Below are positions 8,100 through 17,158 of a stretch of DNA of 34,671 nucleotides, piece by piece. Every line of letters begins with the position of its first letter. Within the stretch, counting starts at the first letter, position 1. The position numbers were made by a program, and so were the translations under genes. The DNA is from Tannerella sp. (GTDB lineage: Bacteria; Bacteroidota; Bacteroidia; Bacteroidales; Tannerellaceae), in assembly GCA_031276675.1 (NCBI GenBank), contig JAISMO010000081.1:1-34671 (forward strand). The letters are read 5' to 3'. The notes below the pieces were generated by a model. That model was not told where the DNA came from. It was given only the letters and a program-made list of their open reading frames with translations, and searched no databases.

Positions 8100-8140
8100 C
8101 ATGGAAAAAAAAGGGGACAATTATATAATGAGCTTAAACA

Positions 8141-9661
8141 ATGACGGAGAAACGAATAAAAAGAGCATTAATATCCGTTTATCATAAGGAAGGACTGGAT
8201 GACATCCTCAAAAAACTTCATCAGGAAGGAGTCAGCCTTATCTCTACGGGCGGAACGCAGGCATTCATCGAATCGCTGGGCATACCCTGCGAGGCGGTGG
8301 AAGACTTGACGGGATATCCTTCCATTCTGGGCGGACGGGTGAAAACACTGCATCCAAAAGTATTCGGCGGTATTCTGACGCGCCGCGACAGCGAAAGCGA
8401 CCGGAAACAAACCGGACAGTATAAAATTCCGGAAATCGACCTGCTGATTGTCGACCTCTATCCGTTTGAAGAAACCGTGGCCTCAGGCGCCGACGAGGCA
8501 GCCGTGATTGAAAAAATAGATATCGGAGGTATCTCCCTGATTCGTGCGGCAGCTAAAAACTTCAGAGACGTAGTGATTGTTGCCTCCAGGGCACAGTATG
8601 CTCCGCTGATGCAACTGCTGGAAGAAAAAGGCGCAGTGACCGGTCAGGAGGAAAGACGCTGGTTTGCCAGGGAGGCTTTTGCCGTCTCGTCGGCCTACGA
8701 CAGCGCCATTTTCAATTATTTTGACCAGGGCGACGACAGCGCATTCCGGGTGGCAATCAACGAACCGAAACTCATGCGTTATGGAGAAAATCCACATCAA
8801 AAAGGGATTTTCTTCGGAAAATTTGAAGACCTGTTCGACCAGTTACACGGCAAGGATATTTCATATAACAACCTGCTCGATATTGACGCGGCGCTTTCGC
8901 TGATCGACGAGTTCGACGAACTGACGTTTGCCGTTCTGAAACATAACAATGCGTGCGGCATTGCTTCCCGTCCAACGGTCGCGGAAGCGTGGAAGGATGC
9001 ACTGGCCGGCGATCCGGTTTCCGCATTTGGCGGTATCCTGGTTGCCAACGAAGTGATTGACCGGGAAGTCGCCGAAGAAATCAACAAGATATTCTTTGAA
9101 GTCCTCATCGCTCCCGATTACATGACCGACGCGCTGGAGGTACTGGCGCAGAAGAAGAACCGGATTATCCTGCTGCGCAAGCAAAACGGACTGCAAAAGC
9201 GGCAATACCGTTCATTGTTAAACGGTGTCTTGTTGCAGGACCGAGACGTGAGCATTCAGACAGCCGCCGACCTGAAACCCATGACGCTGAAAATTCCGAA
9301 CGGGCGGGAAACGGAAGATTTGCTGTTTGCCAACAAATTGGTGAAGCACAGTAAATCCAATGCCATCACGCTGGTGAAAAACAAACAACTCTGTGCAAGC
9401 GGAATCGGACAGACGTCGCGAGTAGACGCCCTGAAACAGGCCATCGAAAAAGCGCGTTCGTTTCGATTCGATCTGAACGGCGCCGTGATGGCCTCGGACG
9501 CCTTTTTCCCGTTTGCCGACTGCGTGGAAATCGCAGACAATGCAGGCATTACGGCCATCGTTCAGCCGGGAGGGTCGATTAATGACAAACTTTCGATTGA
9601 ATATTGCGATGCTCATGGAATCAGTATGGTACGGACAGGGATCCGTCATTTTAAACATTAA
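8141..9661 (+). CDS. purH: Bifunctional AICAR transformylase / IMP cyclohydrolase
   Basis: The 506-residue cytoplasmic enzyme formylates AICAR with 10-formyl-tetrahydrofolate and closes the ring to IMP, the last two steps of de novo purine synthesis. The N-terminal cyclohydrolase domain (MGS-like, ~1-150) shows ISTGGT and GRVKTLHPKVFGGIL. The transformylase part contains LMRYGENPHQKG, LKHNNACGIA (the Lys-His catalytic word), DPVSAFGG, and near the end SDAFFPFAD and QPGGSIND. It is the first gene of the block that continues with mreB 23 bp later, an order known from Bacteroides genomes. It is slightly shorter than the proteobacterial enzyme. Confidence 0.97.
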   Translation: MTEKRIKRALISVYHKEGLDDILKKLHQEGVSLISTGGTQAFIESLGIPCEAVEDLTGYPSILGGRVKTLHPKVFGGILTRRDSESDRKQTGQYKIPEIDLLIVDLYPFEETVASGADEAAVIEKIDIGGISLIRAAAKNFRDVVIVASRAQYAPLMQLLEEKGAVTGQEERRWFAREAFAVSSAYDSAIFNYFDQGDDSAFRVAINEPKLMRYGENPHQKGIFFGKFEDLFDQLHGKDISYNNLLDIDAALSLIDEFDELTFAVLKHNNACGIASRPTVAEAWKDALAGDPVSAFGGILVANEVIDREVAEEINKIFFEVLIAPDYMTDALEVLAQKKNRIILLRKQNGLQKRQYRSLLNGVLLQDRDVSIQTAADLKPMTLKIPNGRETEDLLFANKLVKHSKSNAITLVKNKQLCASGIGQTSRVDALKQAIEKARSFRFDLNGAVMASDAFFPFADCVEIADNAGITAIVQPGGSINDKLSIEYCDAHGISMVRTGIRHFKH

Positions 9662-9684
9662 TGGAAAATTAAGACAGACTATAT

Positions 9685-10704
9685 ATGGGATTCTTTTCTT
9701 TTACACAAGAAATTGCCATTGATTTGGGTACGGCCAATACCATCATTGTAAACGACGGAAAAATCGTTGTTGATGAGCCGTCGGTAGTAGCTTTGGACCG
9801 GCGAACGGAAAAAGTCCTGGCCGTAGGCGAACAGGCCCGTCTGATGGACGGGAAAACGCCTGAATATATCCGTACCGTAAGGCCGTTGCGCGATGGTGTG
9901 ATTGCGGATTTTTACGCGGCGGAGCAGATGATTCGCGGCATGATCAAGATGATTAATTTCAAAAATCACTGGTTCTCGCCGCCGCTGCGCATCGTGATTT
10001 GTATCCCGTCGGGCAGTACGGAAGTCGAGATTCGCGCCGTGCGTGACTCGGCCGAACATGCCGGCGGCCGGGACGTATACATGATCTACGAACCGATGGC
10101 GGCAGCGATAGGCATTGGGGTCGATGTGGAAGCGCCGGAAGGGAACATGATTGTCGACATCGGCGGCGGAACCACGGAAATCGCGGTCATCTCCCTCGGA
10201 GGCATTGTTTCCAACCGCTCCATTCGTATTGCCGGCGACGACCTGACGGAAGACATCATGGAGTACATGCGCCGCCAGCACAACATGAAAGTAGGCGAAC
10301 GGACGGCCGAATCCATTAAAATAAATGTGGGTTCCGTGCTGACTTCGCTGGAAAATCCGCCCGAAGACTTTGTTGTCCACGGGCCGAATCAGATGACGGC
10401 GCTCCCGATGGAAGTTCCGATTTCGTATCAGGAGATCGCACACTGTTTGGACAAGTCCATCTCCAAAATGGAAGCGGCCATCCTGAGCGCATTGGAGCAA
10501 ACTCCGCCCGAACTGTATGCCGACATCGTTCATAACGGCATTTACCTGACCGGCGGAGGAGCATTGATGCGGGGACTGGACAAGCGATTCAGCGACAAGA
10601 TCAATATCCCTTTCCATGTAGCAGAAGACCCGCTGCATGCCGTGGCCAAAGGGACGGGCATTGCCTTGAAAAATATTGACAGATACAAATTTCTAATTAA
10701 ATAA
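9685..10704 (+). CDS. mreB: Rod shape-determining actin-like protein MreB
   Basis: The 339-residue bacterial actin polymerises on the inner face of the membrane and guides the elongation machinery of cell-wall synthesis. The actin-fold nucleotide-binding words are present: IDLGTANTIIV (phosphate 1), IVDIGGGTTEIAVISLGG (phosphate 2) and LTGGGALMRGLD (adenosine). The short amphipathic N-terminus (MGFFSFTQEIA) is typical of membrane-bound MreB. It starts 23 bp after purH and is followed 82 bp later by mreC, with pbp2 and rodA further along, so it sits inside a morphogenesis operon. Confidence 0.97.
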   Translation: MGFFSFTQEIAIDLGTANTIIVNDGKIVVDEPSVVALDRRTEKVLAVGEQARLMDGKTPEYIRTVRPLRDGVIADFYAAEQMIRGMIKMINFKNHWFSPPLRIVICIPSGSTEVEIRAVRDSAEHAGGRDVYMIYEPMAAAIGIGVDVEAPEGNMIVDIGGGTTEIAVISLGGIVSNRSIRIAGDDLTEDIMEYMRRQHNMKVGERTAESIKINVGSVLTSLENPPEDFVVHGPNQMTALPMEVPISYQEIAHCLDKSISKMEAAILSALEQTPPELYADIVHNGIYLTGGGALMRGLDKRFSDKINIPFHVAEDPLHAVAKGTGIALKNIDRYKFLIK

Positions 10705-10786
10705 CTACCGGCAGGTTTACCGTTTTTCCGTCGGCGAAATAGTTCATGGAACCGTTCGCCGGCAGAAAAGAAAAGACTGTTCCCTC

Positions 10787-11638
10787 ATGCAGAAATTGTT
10801 TGAATTTCTTTTCGGGAAAAGGCATTGGTTTGTATTTATAGTATGCGAAGTTCTTTCGTTCATGCTTCTGTATCGCTATAATGCCTATCAGCGGAATATA
10901 TTTCTGAGTTCGGCCAATACGGCTTTCGGATATATATCTTCTGTATCGGGGACGGTCATGTCTTATCTCCAGTTACGGGAAGAAAACAGAAACCTGTTTG
11001 AACGTAACGGCTTGCTCGAACTGGAAATCCTGAACCTGGAACAGCAGCTGGAGACGTTGAGAACCGATTCGTTTGCATATGCCGATGTGATGCCCGACTC
11101 CATTGCCGGGCGATACCGTTACATCACGGCGAGAGTGATAAACAGCAGTGTGATACGCCTGTACAACTACTTTACCATCGACAGGGGATCGCAAGACGGC
11201 ATCCGGCCGGACATGGGTGTCGTATCCGCTCTGGGCGTTGTCGGGATTGTATCCACCGTCAACGAGCATTTTTCAGTCGTGATTCCTCTGTTGAATCCGA
11301 AATCCAGACTCAGCTGCAAACTGAAAAACGGCGATTTTTATGGCTCGCTCTCGTGGGACGGTCGGGATGCACAGTATGCCAATCTGGAAGAATTACCGAA
11401 TCATGTGGAGTTTCAGAAAGGCGACACCATTGTCACAAGCGGTTTTTCGGCCATCTTCCCGCCCGGCATACGGGTGGGGACGGCAGTCGAAATGGATAAT
11501 ACCCGCAACCACAACTTCTATTCTCTGAGAGTGAAACTGGCTACGGATTTTCAGCGACTGAAAAACGTGTGGGTGATACGAAACGGTTTTCAACAGGAAC
11601 AGTGGGCCGTAGAACGGGAGGCACGAAAAAATGATTAA
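10787..11638 (+). CDS. mreC: Rod shape-determining protein MreC
   Basis: The 283-residue bitopic inner-membrane protein has a membrane helix near residues ~12-30, a periplasmic coiled-coil segment (ENRNLFERNGLLELEILNLEQQLETL, split here as ENRNLFERNGLL then ELEILNLEQQLETL, ~65-90) and the beta-rich MreC domain with TIDRGSQDGIRPDMGV and SGFSAIFPPGIRVG. It links MreB to PBP2 and RodA. Its stop codon overlaps the start of mreD, indicating translational coupling. Confidence 0.92.
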   Translation: MQKLFEFLFGKRHWFVFIVCEVLSFMLLYRYNAYQRNIFLSSANTAFGYISSVSGTVMSYLQLREENRNLFERNGLLELEILNLEQQLETLRTDSFAYADVMPDSIAGRYRYITARVINSSVIRLYNYFTIDRGSQDGIRPDMGVVSALGVVGIVSTVNEHFSVVIPLLNPKSRLSCKLKNGDFYGSLSWDGRDAQYANLEELPNHVEFQKGDTIVTSGFSAIFPPGIRVGTAVEMDNTRNHNFYSLRVKLATDFQRLKNVWVIRNGFQQEQWAVEREARKND

Positions 11639-12146
11639 GCCGATACTGAAAACCATCCTCCGGTTCGCAGTCTTTGTCCTGCTGCAGGTGTGGGTGCTGA
11701 ACAATCTCCACCTGTTCAGAATTGTGGAGCCGTTTCTGTACATCTGTGTCATCTTGAAACTCCCGATGCAGATCACCCGTTCACAGGGTATTCTAATCTC
11801 CTTTCTCCTGGGGCTTGTCATTGATATATTTTCCAATACGCCGGGAATGCATGCCGCGGCCTGTACGCTCATCGGTTTTCTGCGTTATCCGCTGATCAGG
11901 GTGTATGTGGAAAAGGAAATAATGGAGAATGTGACGCCTTCGTATCACACGTTCGGCAGCGCTGCTTTTATGCGATATGCAGCGACGCTGACCGCCATTC
12001 ACCATGTGACTCTGTTTCTGATTGAATCCGTTTCCCTTTTCGATCCTGTGTTTCTCTTTCTCCGTATTTTGGCAAGCGTTGTTTTGACCACCGTGTGTAT
12101 CTTTGTACTCGAAGCTTTTAACGTAAAAAGAAAAGGCAGTGATTAA
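11631..12146 (+). CDS. mreD: Rod shape-determining protein MreD
   Basis: A small (171 residues), very hydrophobic protein with about five predicted membrane helices and few charged residues, matching MreD in size and position. Recognition rests mainly on the place between mreC and pbp2 and on features such as GLVIDIFSNTPGMHAAACTLIGF, given here as its key words GLVIDIFSNTPG and HAAA. The ATG at 11631 overlaps the end of mreC by 8 nt, and the stop overlaps the GTG start of the next gene, so the three are translated in a chain. Confidence 0.85.
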   Translation: MIKPILKTILRFAVFVLLQVWVLNNLHLFRIVEPFLYICVILKLPMQITRSQGILISFLLGLVIDIFSNTPGMHAAACTLIGFLRYPLIRVYVEKEIMENVTPSYHTFGSAAFMRYAATLTAIHHVTLFLIESVSLFDPVFLFLRILASVVLTTVCIFVLEAFNVKRKGSD

Positions 12147-13980
12147 CAGAAGCAAATATCGGTATGAAAACAGGCGATACGTATTTATCGCGGCGGTTGT
12201 CTGTGTGATGCTCATTTTCATGATTCGTCTGATCAACCTGCAACTTGTGAGCAATGAATATAAAGACTGGGCAGACAGCAATGCGTTCCTGAAAAAGATG
12301 CTCTATCCGGCACGGGGCGTGATCTACGACCGGAACGACAAACTGCTGGTCTATAACCGGTCGGCCTATGACGTCATGCTAATCATGAAGGAGATACAGC
12401 CTTTCGACACGATTGACTTCTGTAACACGCTCGGCATAACCCGGGAATTTTTCAGCAAACGTATCCGGGACATCAGGAACAGAAGCCAGAACCCGGGTTA
12501 TTCCCAGTACCTTCCCCAGGTCTTTATGAACCAGCTGTCCACGGGCGAATACGGTATGTTGCAGGAAAAGCTCTACAAGTTTCCGGGATTTTACCTCCAG
12601 CACCGTACCGTCCGGGAATACGGCTATCCGAATGCCGCTCTGCTGCTGGGCAATATCGGCGAAGTAAGCAAACGGGACATGGAAAACGACCGCTATTATG
12701 CACTGGGCGACTATGCCGGCCGCGAAGGCGTGGAACGGTCGTATGAAAAAATCCTGCGCGGGAAGAAAGGCATGGAAATCCTGCTGCGCGATGCCCGCGG
12801 ACGTATCAAGGGACGCTATGAAGAAGGCCTCCGCGACGAGGCGCCCGTGTCGGGGAAAAACCTCAAACTGTCGGTTGACATTGAGTTGCAGGCGTATGCC
12901 GAAAAGCTGATGCGGAACAAAGTGGGCGGGGTGGTGATGATAGAACCTTCGACGGGCGAAGTGCTTTGCCTGGTATCCTCGCCAACGTATGATCCGAATC
13001 TGCTGGTCGGCCGGCAACTGGGGAAGAATTACACGCAACTGGAACGCGACCCCCTGAAACCCCTGTTCAACCGCGCCATTCAGGGGCGCTTTCCGCCGGG
13101 GTCAACCTATAAACCGGCACAGGGGCTTGTCTTTTTGCAGGAAGGAGTCATTACGCCGCAAAAGCTCTACACCTGCGCCTACGGTTATCCCTATCACGGC
13201 GGCAAACCGGCCTGTCACGGACACGTTTCACCCCTGAATCTCAATACGGCGCTGGCCACTTCCTGCAACGCCTACTTCTGCTGGGGGCTGCACGACATGC
13301 TGGATAACCGGAAACGCTATCCGACGGTGCAGGAAGCTTTTGAAGCCTGGAAGAATCACATGGTTTCGATGGGATTCGGCTATCCCCTGGGGATTGACCT
13401 TCCCGGCGAATCCCGCGGATTCATCCCCAACAGCAAGGTGTATGACCGTTTTTACAAAAAACGCTGGAACTCAAGCACCATTATTTCCATTGCCATCGGA
13501 CAGGGCGAAATAGACACTACGCCGCTCCAGATATGCAACCTCTCGGCCACGATTGCCAACCGGGGGCATTACATAGTCCCCCATGTGGTCAGGGAAATCG
13601 AGGATATGCCGCTGGATTCCATCTACACCCGTCCCAAACGGACTTCCGTTGCCCCGGAGCACTATGACGTGATCGTCGAGGGAATGCGAAACGCCGTACT
13701 CTACGGCACCTGTACCGGCCTGTACATGCCCGGCATCGAAGTCTGCGGCAAGACCGGTACGGCCGAGAATCCCCGCGGAAAGGACAATTCCGTTTGCATC
13801 GCCTTCGCCCCCTGTCAGCAGCCGAAAATAGCGATTGCCGTCTATGTGGAGCATGGAGGGTACGGCAAGACGAACGCCATTCCGATTGCCCGGCTGATGC
13901 TGGAGAAATTTTTTCACGGCGAGACCGGAGAATCGCTCCGGTTTTTGGAAACCGAGATCATGAACCGGACCGTTCCGTAA
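12139..13980 (+). CDS. mrdA: Penicillin-binding protein 2 (elongasome transpeptidase)
   Basis: The 613-residue class B PBP is anchored by one N-terminal helix (~14-34). Its periplasmic pedestal and dimerisation domain (~50-230) is followed by a transpeptidase domain with the three active-site motifs: S322-T-Y-K325, S375-C-N377 and K538-T-G-T541. It cross-links peptidoglycan during elongation together with RodA, encoded next. The start is a GTG at 12139 that overlaps the mreD stop; the ORF gives the expected short cytoplasmic tail before the helix. All catalytic motifs are intact, so the enzyme should be active and beta-lactam sensitive in principle. Confidence 0.96.
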   Translation: MINRSKYRYENRRYVFIAAVVCVMLIFMIRLINLQLVSNEYKDWADSNAFLKKMLYPARGVIYDRNDKLLVYNRSAYDVMLIMKEIQPFDTIDFCNTLGITREFFSKRIRDIRNRSQNPGYSQYLPQVFMNQLSTGEYGMLQEKLYKFPGFYLQHRTVREYGYPNAALLLGNIGEVSKRDMENDRYYALGDYAGREGVERSYEKILRGKKGMEILLRDARGRIKGRYEEGLRDEAPVSGKNLKLSVDIELQAYAEKLMRNKVGGVVMIEPSTGEVLCLVSSPTYDPNLLVGRQLGKNYTQLERDPLKPLFNRAIQGRFPPGSTYKPAQGLVFLQEGVITPQKLYTCAYGYPYHGGKPACHGHVSPLNLNTALATSCNAYFCWGLHDMLDNRKRYPTVQEAFEAWKNHMVSMGFGYPLGIDLPGESRGFIPNSKVYDRFYKKRWNSSTIISIAIGQGEIDTTPLQICNLSATIANRGHYIVPHVVREIEDMPLDSIYTRPKRTSVAPEHYDVIVEGMRNAVLYGTCTGLYMPGIEVCGKTGTAENPRGKDNSVCIAFAPCQQPKIAIAVYVEHGGYGKTNAIPIARLMLEKFFHGETGESLRFLETEIMNRTVP

Positions 13981-13985
13981 CCCTC

Positions 13986-15431
13986 ATGTATAAGCGGAAA
14001 ACAAGCATCTGGCTGTCTCTCGACTGGCTCACCCTCGGCATCTGCGTGCTGATGGTCATCGCCGGCTGGTTTGCCATTTACGGCGCAAGCTACGAGTTTG
14101 ATGCGGAGAATCTCTTTGACCCGACCGGACGGATGGGGTCACAGCTGATATGGATAGGCATCGCTTTCTGTGTAACATTCGTTGTCCTGATGCTTGACAG
14201 GGACTTTTTCGAAACCCTGTCCTACCTGATCTACGGTTTTGTTTTCCTGCTGTTGATACTCACCATTCTCATCGCCCCCGAAATCAAAGGATCCCGTTCG
14301 TGGCTGATTGTGGGACCGATACACGTCCAGCCGGCCGAGTTTGCCAAGTTTGCCACGGCGCTGGCAGTGGCCAAATTCGTAAGCGCCTCGCATCAGACGC
14401 TCTTTACCTTCAGGCATTCCCTGATCGTCGCCGGCCTGATCGCCACTCCGATACTGTGCCTCCTGCTACAGCGGGAGACCGGGTCGGCGCTGGTCTACCT
14501 GGCCTTTATCCTGGTACTCTATCGCGAAGGCATGTCCGGCTTTGTGCTGCTGACAAGCATCTGCGCGGTAGTATTTTGTGTGATTGTACTGCGTTTCGGC
14601 GACCGTATGACCGGCACGGCGCCGACGGGCGAACTGATTGTTGCCGTAATGATCCTGATCATTACGGTGCTGGAAACGCTGTTTATCCGCAAGGACCGGA
14701 CCGCAGTCCGCGTCCTGCCCCTCATCCTGCTCCTCGCTCTCCCGGCCGGATGGCTGGCGTCACACTATTTGCAGCTTAACTACCTGTGGATCACAGTGGG
14801 GGTAATCGGCGTCACGGTCTGCTACCTGCTGTTCCTCTCCCTCAAAAACCTGACCGCGCATTATGCCCTGATCGCCCTGTTTGCCGTGCTGTCCGTAGGA
14901 TTTCTGTTTTCGGTAGACTACGTGTTTGATCACGTGCTGGAGCCTCACCAGCAGACGCGCATCCGGGTATCCCTGGGACTGGAAAACGATCCGGGCGGCG
15001 CGAACTACAACGTAAATCAGTCCAAAATAGCGATCGGTTCGGGAGGATTTACCGGCAAAGGATTCCTGAACGGTACGCAAACCAAACTGAAATACGTCCC
15101 CGAACAGGACACCGATTTCATCTTCTGCACCATCGGTGAAGAGTTCGGCTTTCTGGGTTCGCTGACGCTCCTGGTTCTTTTCGGCACGCTCATCATTCGC
15201 CTGGTCTGTCTGGCCGAGAAACAGGATTCGGTTTTCGGCCGAGTCTATGGATATGCCGTTGCCTCCATTCTCTTTTTCCATCTGGCGATCAATATCGGGA
15301 TGGTAACGGGGCTTACGCCGGTCATAGGCATTCCGCTGCCGTTTTTCAGCTACGGCGGATCGTCGCTGCTGGGATTTACCCTGCTTCTCTCGGTCTTTTT
15401 GCGGATAGATGCCGGACGCAGAGAACAGTAA
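13986..15431 (+). CDS. rodA: Peptidoglycan polymerase RodA (SEDS family)
   Basis: The 481-residue polytopic membrane protein of the SEDS family polymerises glycan strands from lipid II with PBP2. It has about ten hydrophobic helices and the family words KGSRSWL, QPAEFAKF, ENDPGGANYNVNQSKIAIGSGG and a final PLPFFSYGGSSLL; a long extracytoplasmic loop lies between GLEN and FGFLG (part of the second word, shortened here to YNVNQSKIAIGSGG). The ATG at 13986, 5 bp after the pbp2 stop, is chosen. An upstream extension of the frame into pbp2 exists but adds a hydrophilic run typical of out-of-frame sequence. It is the last recognisable gene of the purH-mre block. Confidence 0.95.
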   Translation: MYKRKTSIWLSLDWLTLGICVLMVIAGWFAIYGASYEFDAENLFDPTGRMGSQLIWIGIAFCVTFVVLMLDRDFFETLSYLIYGFVFLLLILTILIAPEIKGSRSWLIVGPIHVQPAEFAKFATALAVAKFVSASHQTLFTFRHSLIVAGLIATPILCLLLQRETGSALVYLAFILVLYREGMSGFVLLTSICAVVFCVIVLRFGDRMTGTAPTGELIVAVMILIITVLETLFIRKDRTAVRVLPLILLLALPAGWLASHYLQLNYLWITVGVIGVTVCYLLFLSLKNLTAHYALIALFAVLSVGFLFSVDYVFDHVLEPHQQTRIRVSLGLENDPGGANYNVNQSKIAIGSGGFTGKGFLNGTQTKLKYVPEQDTDFIFCTIGEEFGFLGSLTLLVLFGTLIIRLVCLAEKQDSVFGRVYGYAVASILFFHLAINIGMVTGLTPVIGIPLPFFSYGGSSLLGFTLLLSVFLRIDAGRREQ

Positions 15432-15860
15432 ACGTACATTGCGGACGGGCCTGAAACGGCTCGCCGACAAAATCCCGTATTCACGCAGGGTGGCTGCCTG
15501 TCTTTCCTCCGGCGTTGAATAGAGACGCTCCCCCCCTCTGCATCAGGAAGATCAGGCAGGTGTTATTACACGTCGCGTAACAGCGCCATGAAGCGCCTCA
15601 AATATGCTGCATACTCTGCGGAAGCGTGCCGGGAGCTGTTTCCGGCAATGGACGGGCGACCCGCTCTCTGCGGGTATAATCCGTGACCGTACACGGGTGT
15701 TTGCGGGTGATCTCCCAAAACCTGCCGGGGCATGCTTTTGCCCGTAAACAGGCAATGCTGCCCGGCTTGTTTGGCACTGAAAAGACTGCTTGTCGGAGCA
15801 AAGGGAAGGCTTTCAAAACGAACATCTCAAAAAAATGTATTCAAGACGTTTGTTTTCGAG
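15432..15860. other. Intergenic region after rodA; no gene seen
   Basis: Two small hairpins are visible on either strand: ACCCGC-GCGGGT near 15659-15676 and CCGTG-CACGG near 15682-15697. Neither has a T run. No coding region, repeat array or clear terminator was recognised. Confidence 0.45.
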
Positions 15861-15933
15861 AGCGGTAAACGGGAGTCGAACCCGCGACTCCCAGCTTGGG
15901 AAGCTAGTGCTCTACCGACTGAGCTACTACCGC
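15861..15933 (-). tRNA. tRNA-Gly (anticodon CCC)
   Basis: The minus strand folds into a full cloverleaf. The acceptor stem pairs GCGGTAG with TTACCGC, the D arm contains AGCTCAGTCGGTAGAGC, the anticodon loop is TTCCCAA with anticodon CCC, and the T arm is CGGG-TTCGACT-CCCG. The discriminator base is T at 15861, and CCA is not encoded. It shares its upstream region with argB, which is divergent. Confidence 0.95.
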
Positions 15934-15950
15934 ATGTGATTTTATGAGCG

Positions 15951-15958
15951 CAAATGTA
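15951..15958 (-). promoter_or_regulatory. -7 box of tRNA-Gly
   Basis: TACATTTG on the minus strand matches TAnnTTTG and places transcription start about 10 bp before the tRNA. It is the mirror image of the argB box at 15980-15987. Confidence 0.5.
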
Positions 15959-15979
15959 CACAATTCTTCCATTTTTCCT

Positions 15980-15987
15980 TACATTTG
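15980..15987 (+). promoter_or_regulatory. -7 box of argB, deciding its start codon
   Basis: TACATTTG matches TAnnTTTG. It covers the in-frame TTG at 15985, so that codon cannot lie within a message started here, which supports the ATG at 16003. Confidence 0.5.
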
Positions 15988-16002
15988 GCGAAAAAAAGTT
16001 GC

Positions 16003-16773
16003 ATGGAAAAACTTACGGTTGTTAAGGTCGGCGGAAAAGTCGTCGAAGAAGAGCATCAACTGACGCGCCTGCTGGCTGATTTTGCCGGAATGGAAGGTTA
16101 CAGCATACTGGTTCACGGCGGCGGACGGCTGGCGACCCAACTGGCGGCGGCGCTGGGAGTCGAAAGCCGGATGGTGGAGGGACGGCGCGTTACGGATGCG
16201 GAAATGCTGAAAATTGTCACCATGGTATATGCCGGATGGATCAACAAAACGATTGTCGCCCGGCTGCAGGCGCTGGGCATCAATGCCATCGGGCTGACGG
16301 GCGTGGACATGAACGTGATTCGCTCCGAAAAACGGCCGGCAGAAACGGTTGACTACGGTTTTGTCGGTGACGTGAAGCAGGTAAACGCCGACGCACTGAG
16401 TTTGCTGCTGCAGCACGGCATGGTGCCCGTGCTGTCGCCGCTGACGCACGACAAACAGGGACACCTGTTGAATACCAACGCCGATACCATTGCCGGAGAG
16501 ACGGCAAAGGCGCTGGCCGGGAAATTTGACGTGACACTGATCTATTGTTTTGAAAAAAGCGGCGTCCTGATGGATGAAGCTGACGGGCGCAGTGTCATTG
16601 CGGCAATGGACCGATCTCTGTTTCGGCAGTACCGGGAGCAGGGCATCATCACCGGCGGCATGATTCCAAAACTGGAAAATGCTTTTCAAGCCATTGACGC
16701 GGGCGTAAGTCGGGTGATTATCACCGGCGCCTCCGATATCCGGAAAAACAGGGGTACGCTTATCCGGAAGTAA
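16003..16773 (+). CDS. argB: Acetylglutamate kinase (possibly N-succinylglutamate kinase)
   Basis: The 256-residue amino-acid kinase phosphorylates the gamma-carboxyl of N-acylglutamate in arginine synthesis. It shows VKVGGKVVEE (nucleotide phosphate loop), LVHGGGRLA, TGVDMN, NTNADTIAGETAKAL and GGMIPKLENA, the usual ArgB words in order. In Bacteroides fragilis the pathway is known to use succinylated intermediates, so the substrate here may be N-succinylglutamate; this is an inference from relatives. The ATG at 16003 is chosen over the TTG at 15985 because the -7 box overlaps the latter. No other arg gene is in the window. Confidence 0.93.
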   Translation: MEKLTVVKVGGKVVEEEHQLTRLLADFAGMEGYSILVHGGGRLATQLAAALGVESRMVEGRRVTDAEMLKIVTMVYAGWINKTIVARLQALGINAIGLTGVDMNVIRSEKRPAETVDYGFVGDVKQVNADALSLLLQHGMVPVLSPLTHDKQGHLLNTNADTIAGETAKALAGKFDVTLIYCFEKSGVLMDEADGRSVIAAMDRSLFRQYREQGIITGGMIPKLENAFQAIDAGVSRVIITGASDIRKNRGTLIRK

Positions 16774-16875
16774 ACCCGCGACATGCCCTTCGCCGTGATC
16801 GCGGCAGACTTTGCCTGTCTTGTGTCCTGTCAGGGCTTCGAAAAAAACGGATGCTTTTTCACTTTCCGGGCATGT

Positions 16876-17118
16876 TCAGTCTTTGACTTCTTCGTAGTCA
16901 ATGTATTCCCCTTCTTCTTTGGCGATCATTTTTTTGCGGGAAGGCCGCGAACGGCTCTCACGCGCACGTTGTCGGTCGGCAGAAGTGGAGGAATGGGCCC
17001 TGGTCCGTTTTTTTGGACTGCCGAAAAGAATGGCCTTGAAGGTACGCAATGCGGAAAATCCCAGTAACGAAACCAGCAGCAGGAAAAAGAGGAATAAAAA
17101 TACAAGAAACTTGAACAT
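16876..17118 (-). CDS. DUF4834 family small membrane protein
   Basis: This 80-residue protein opens with one strongly hydrophobic helix (MFKFLVFLFLFFLLLVSLLG). A basic, Ser/Arg-rich stretch follows, then a conserved acidic tail EGEYIDYEEVKD. Helix, basic linker and EYxDYEE tail are what I know as DUF4834 in Bacteroidota, always small and of unknown function. It follows pssA by 40 bp and shares the operon with psd and pssA, so a role around membrane phospholipid synthesis is possible but unproven. The ATG at 17118 places the helix at the N-terminus; a longer frame to 17142 is less natural. Confidence 0.75.
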   Translation of the reverse strand: MFKFLVFLFLFFLLLVSLLGFSALRTFKAILFGSPKKRTRAHSSTSADRQRARESRSRPSRKKMIAKEEGEYIDYEEVKD

Positions 17119-17158
17119 AAATGATTCGTTTGAACACCACAAAGATAGACATTTCCGT

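Noticed and set aside
13794-13985. Longer N-terminus for RodA
   Set aside because: The extension overlaps the coding part of pbp2 in another frame and adds a hydrophilic run. The ATG at 13986 leads directly into the first membrane helix.
15552-15825. Short frames between rodA and tRNA-Gly
   Set aside because: No domains, no start signals, and overlapping frames on both strands.
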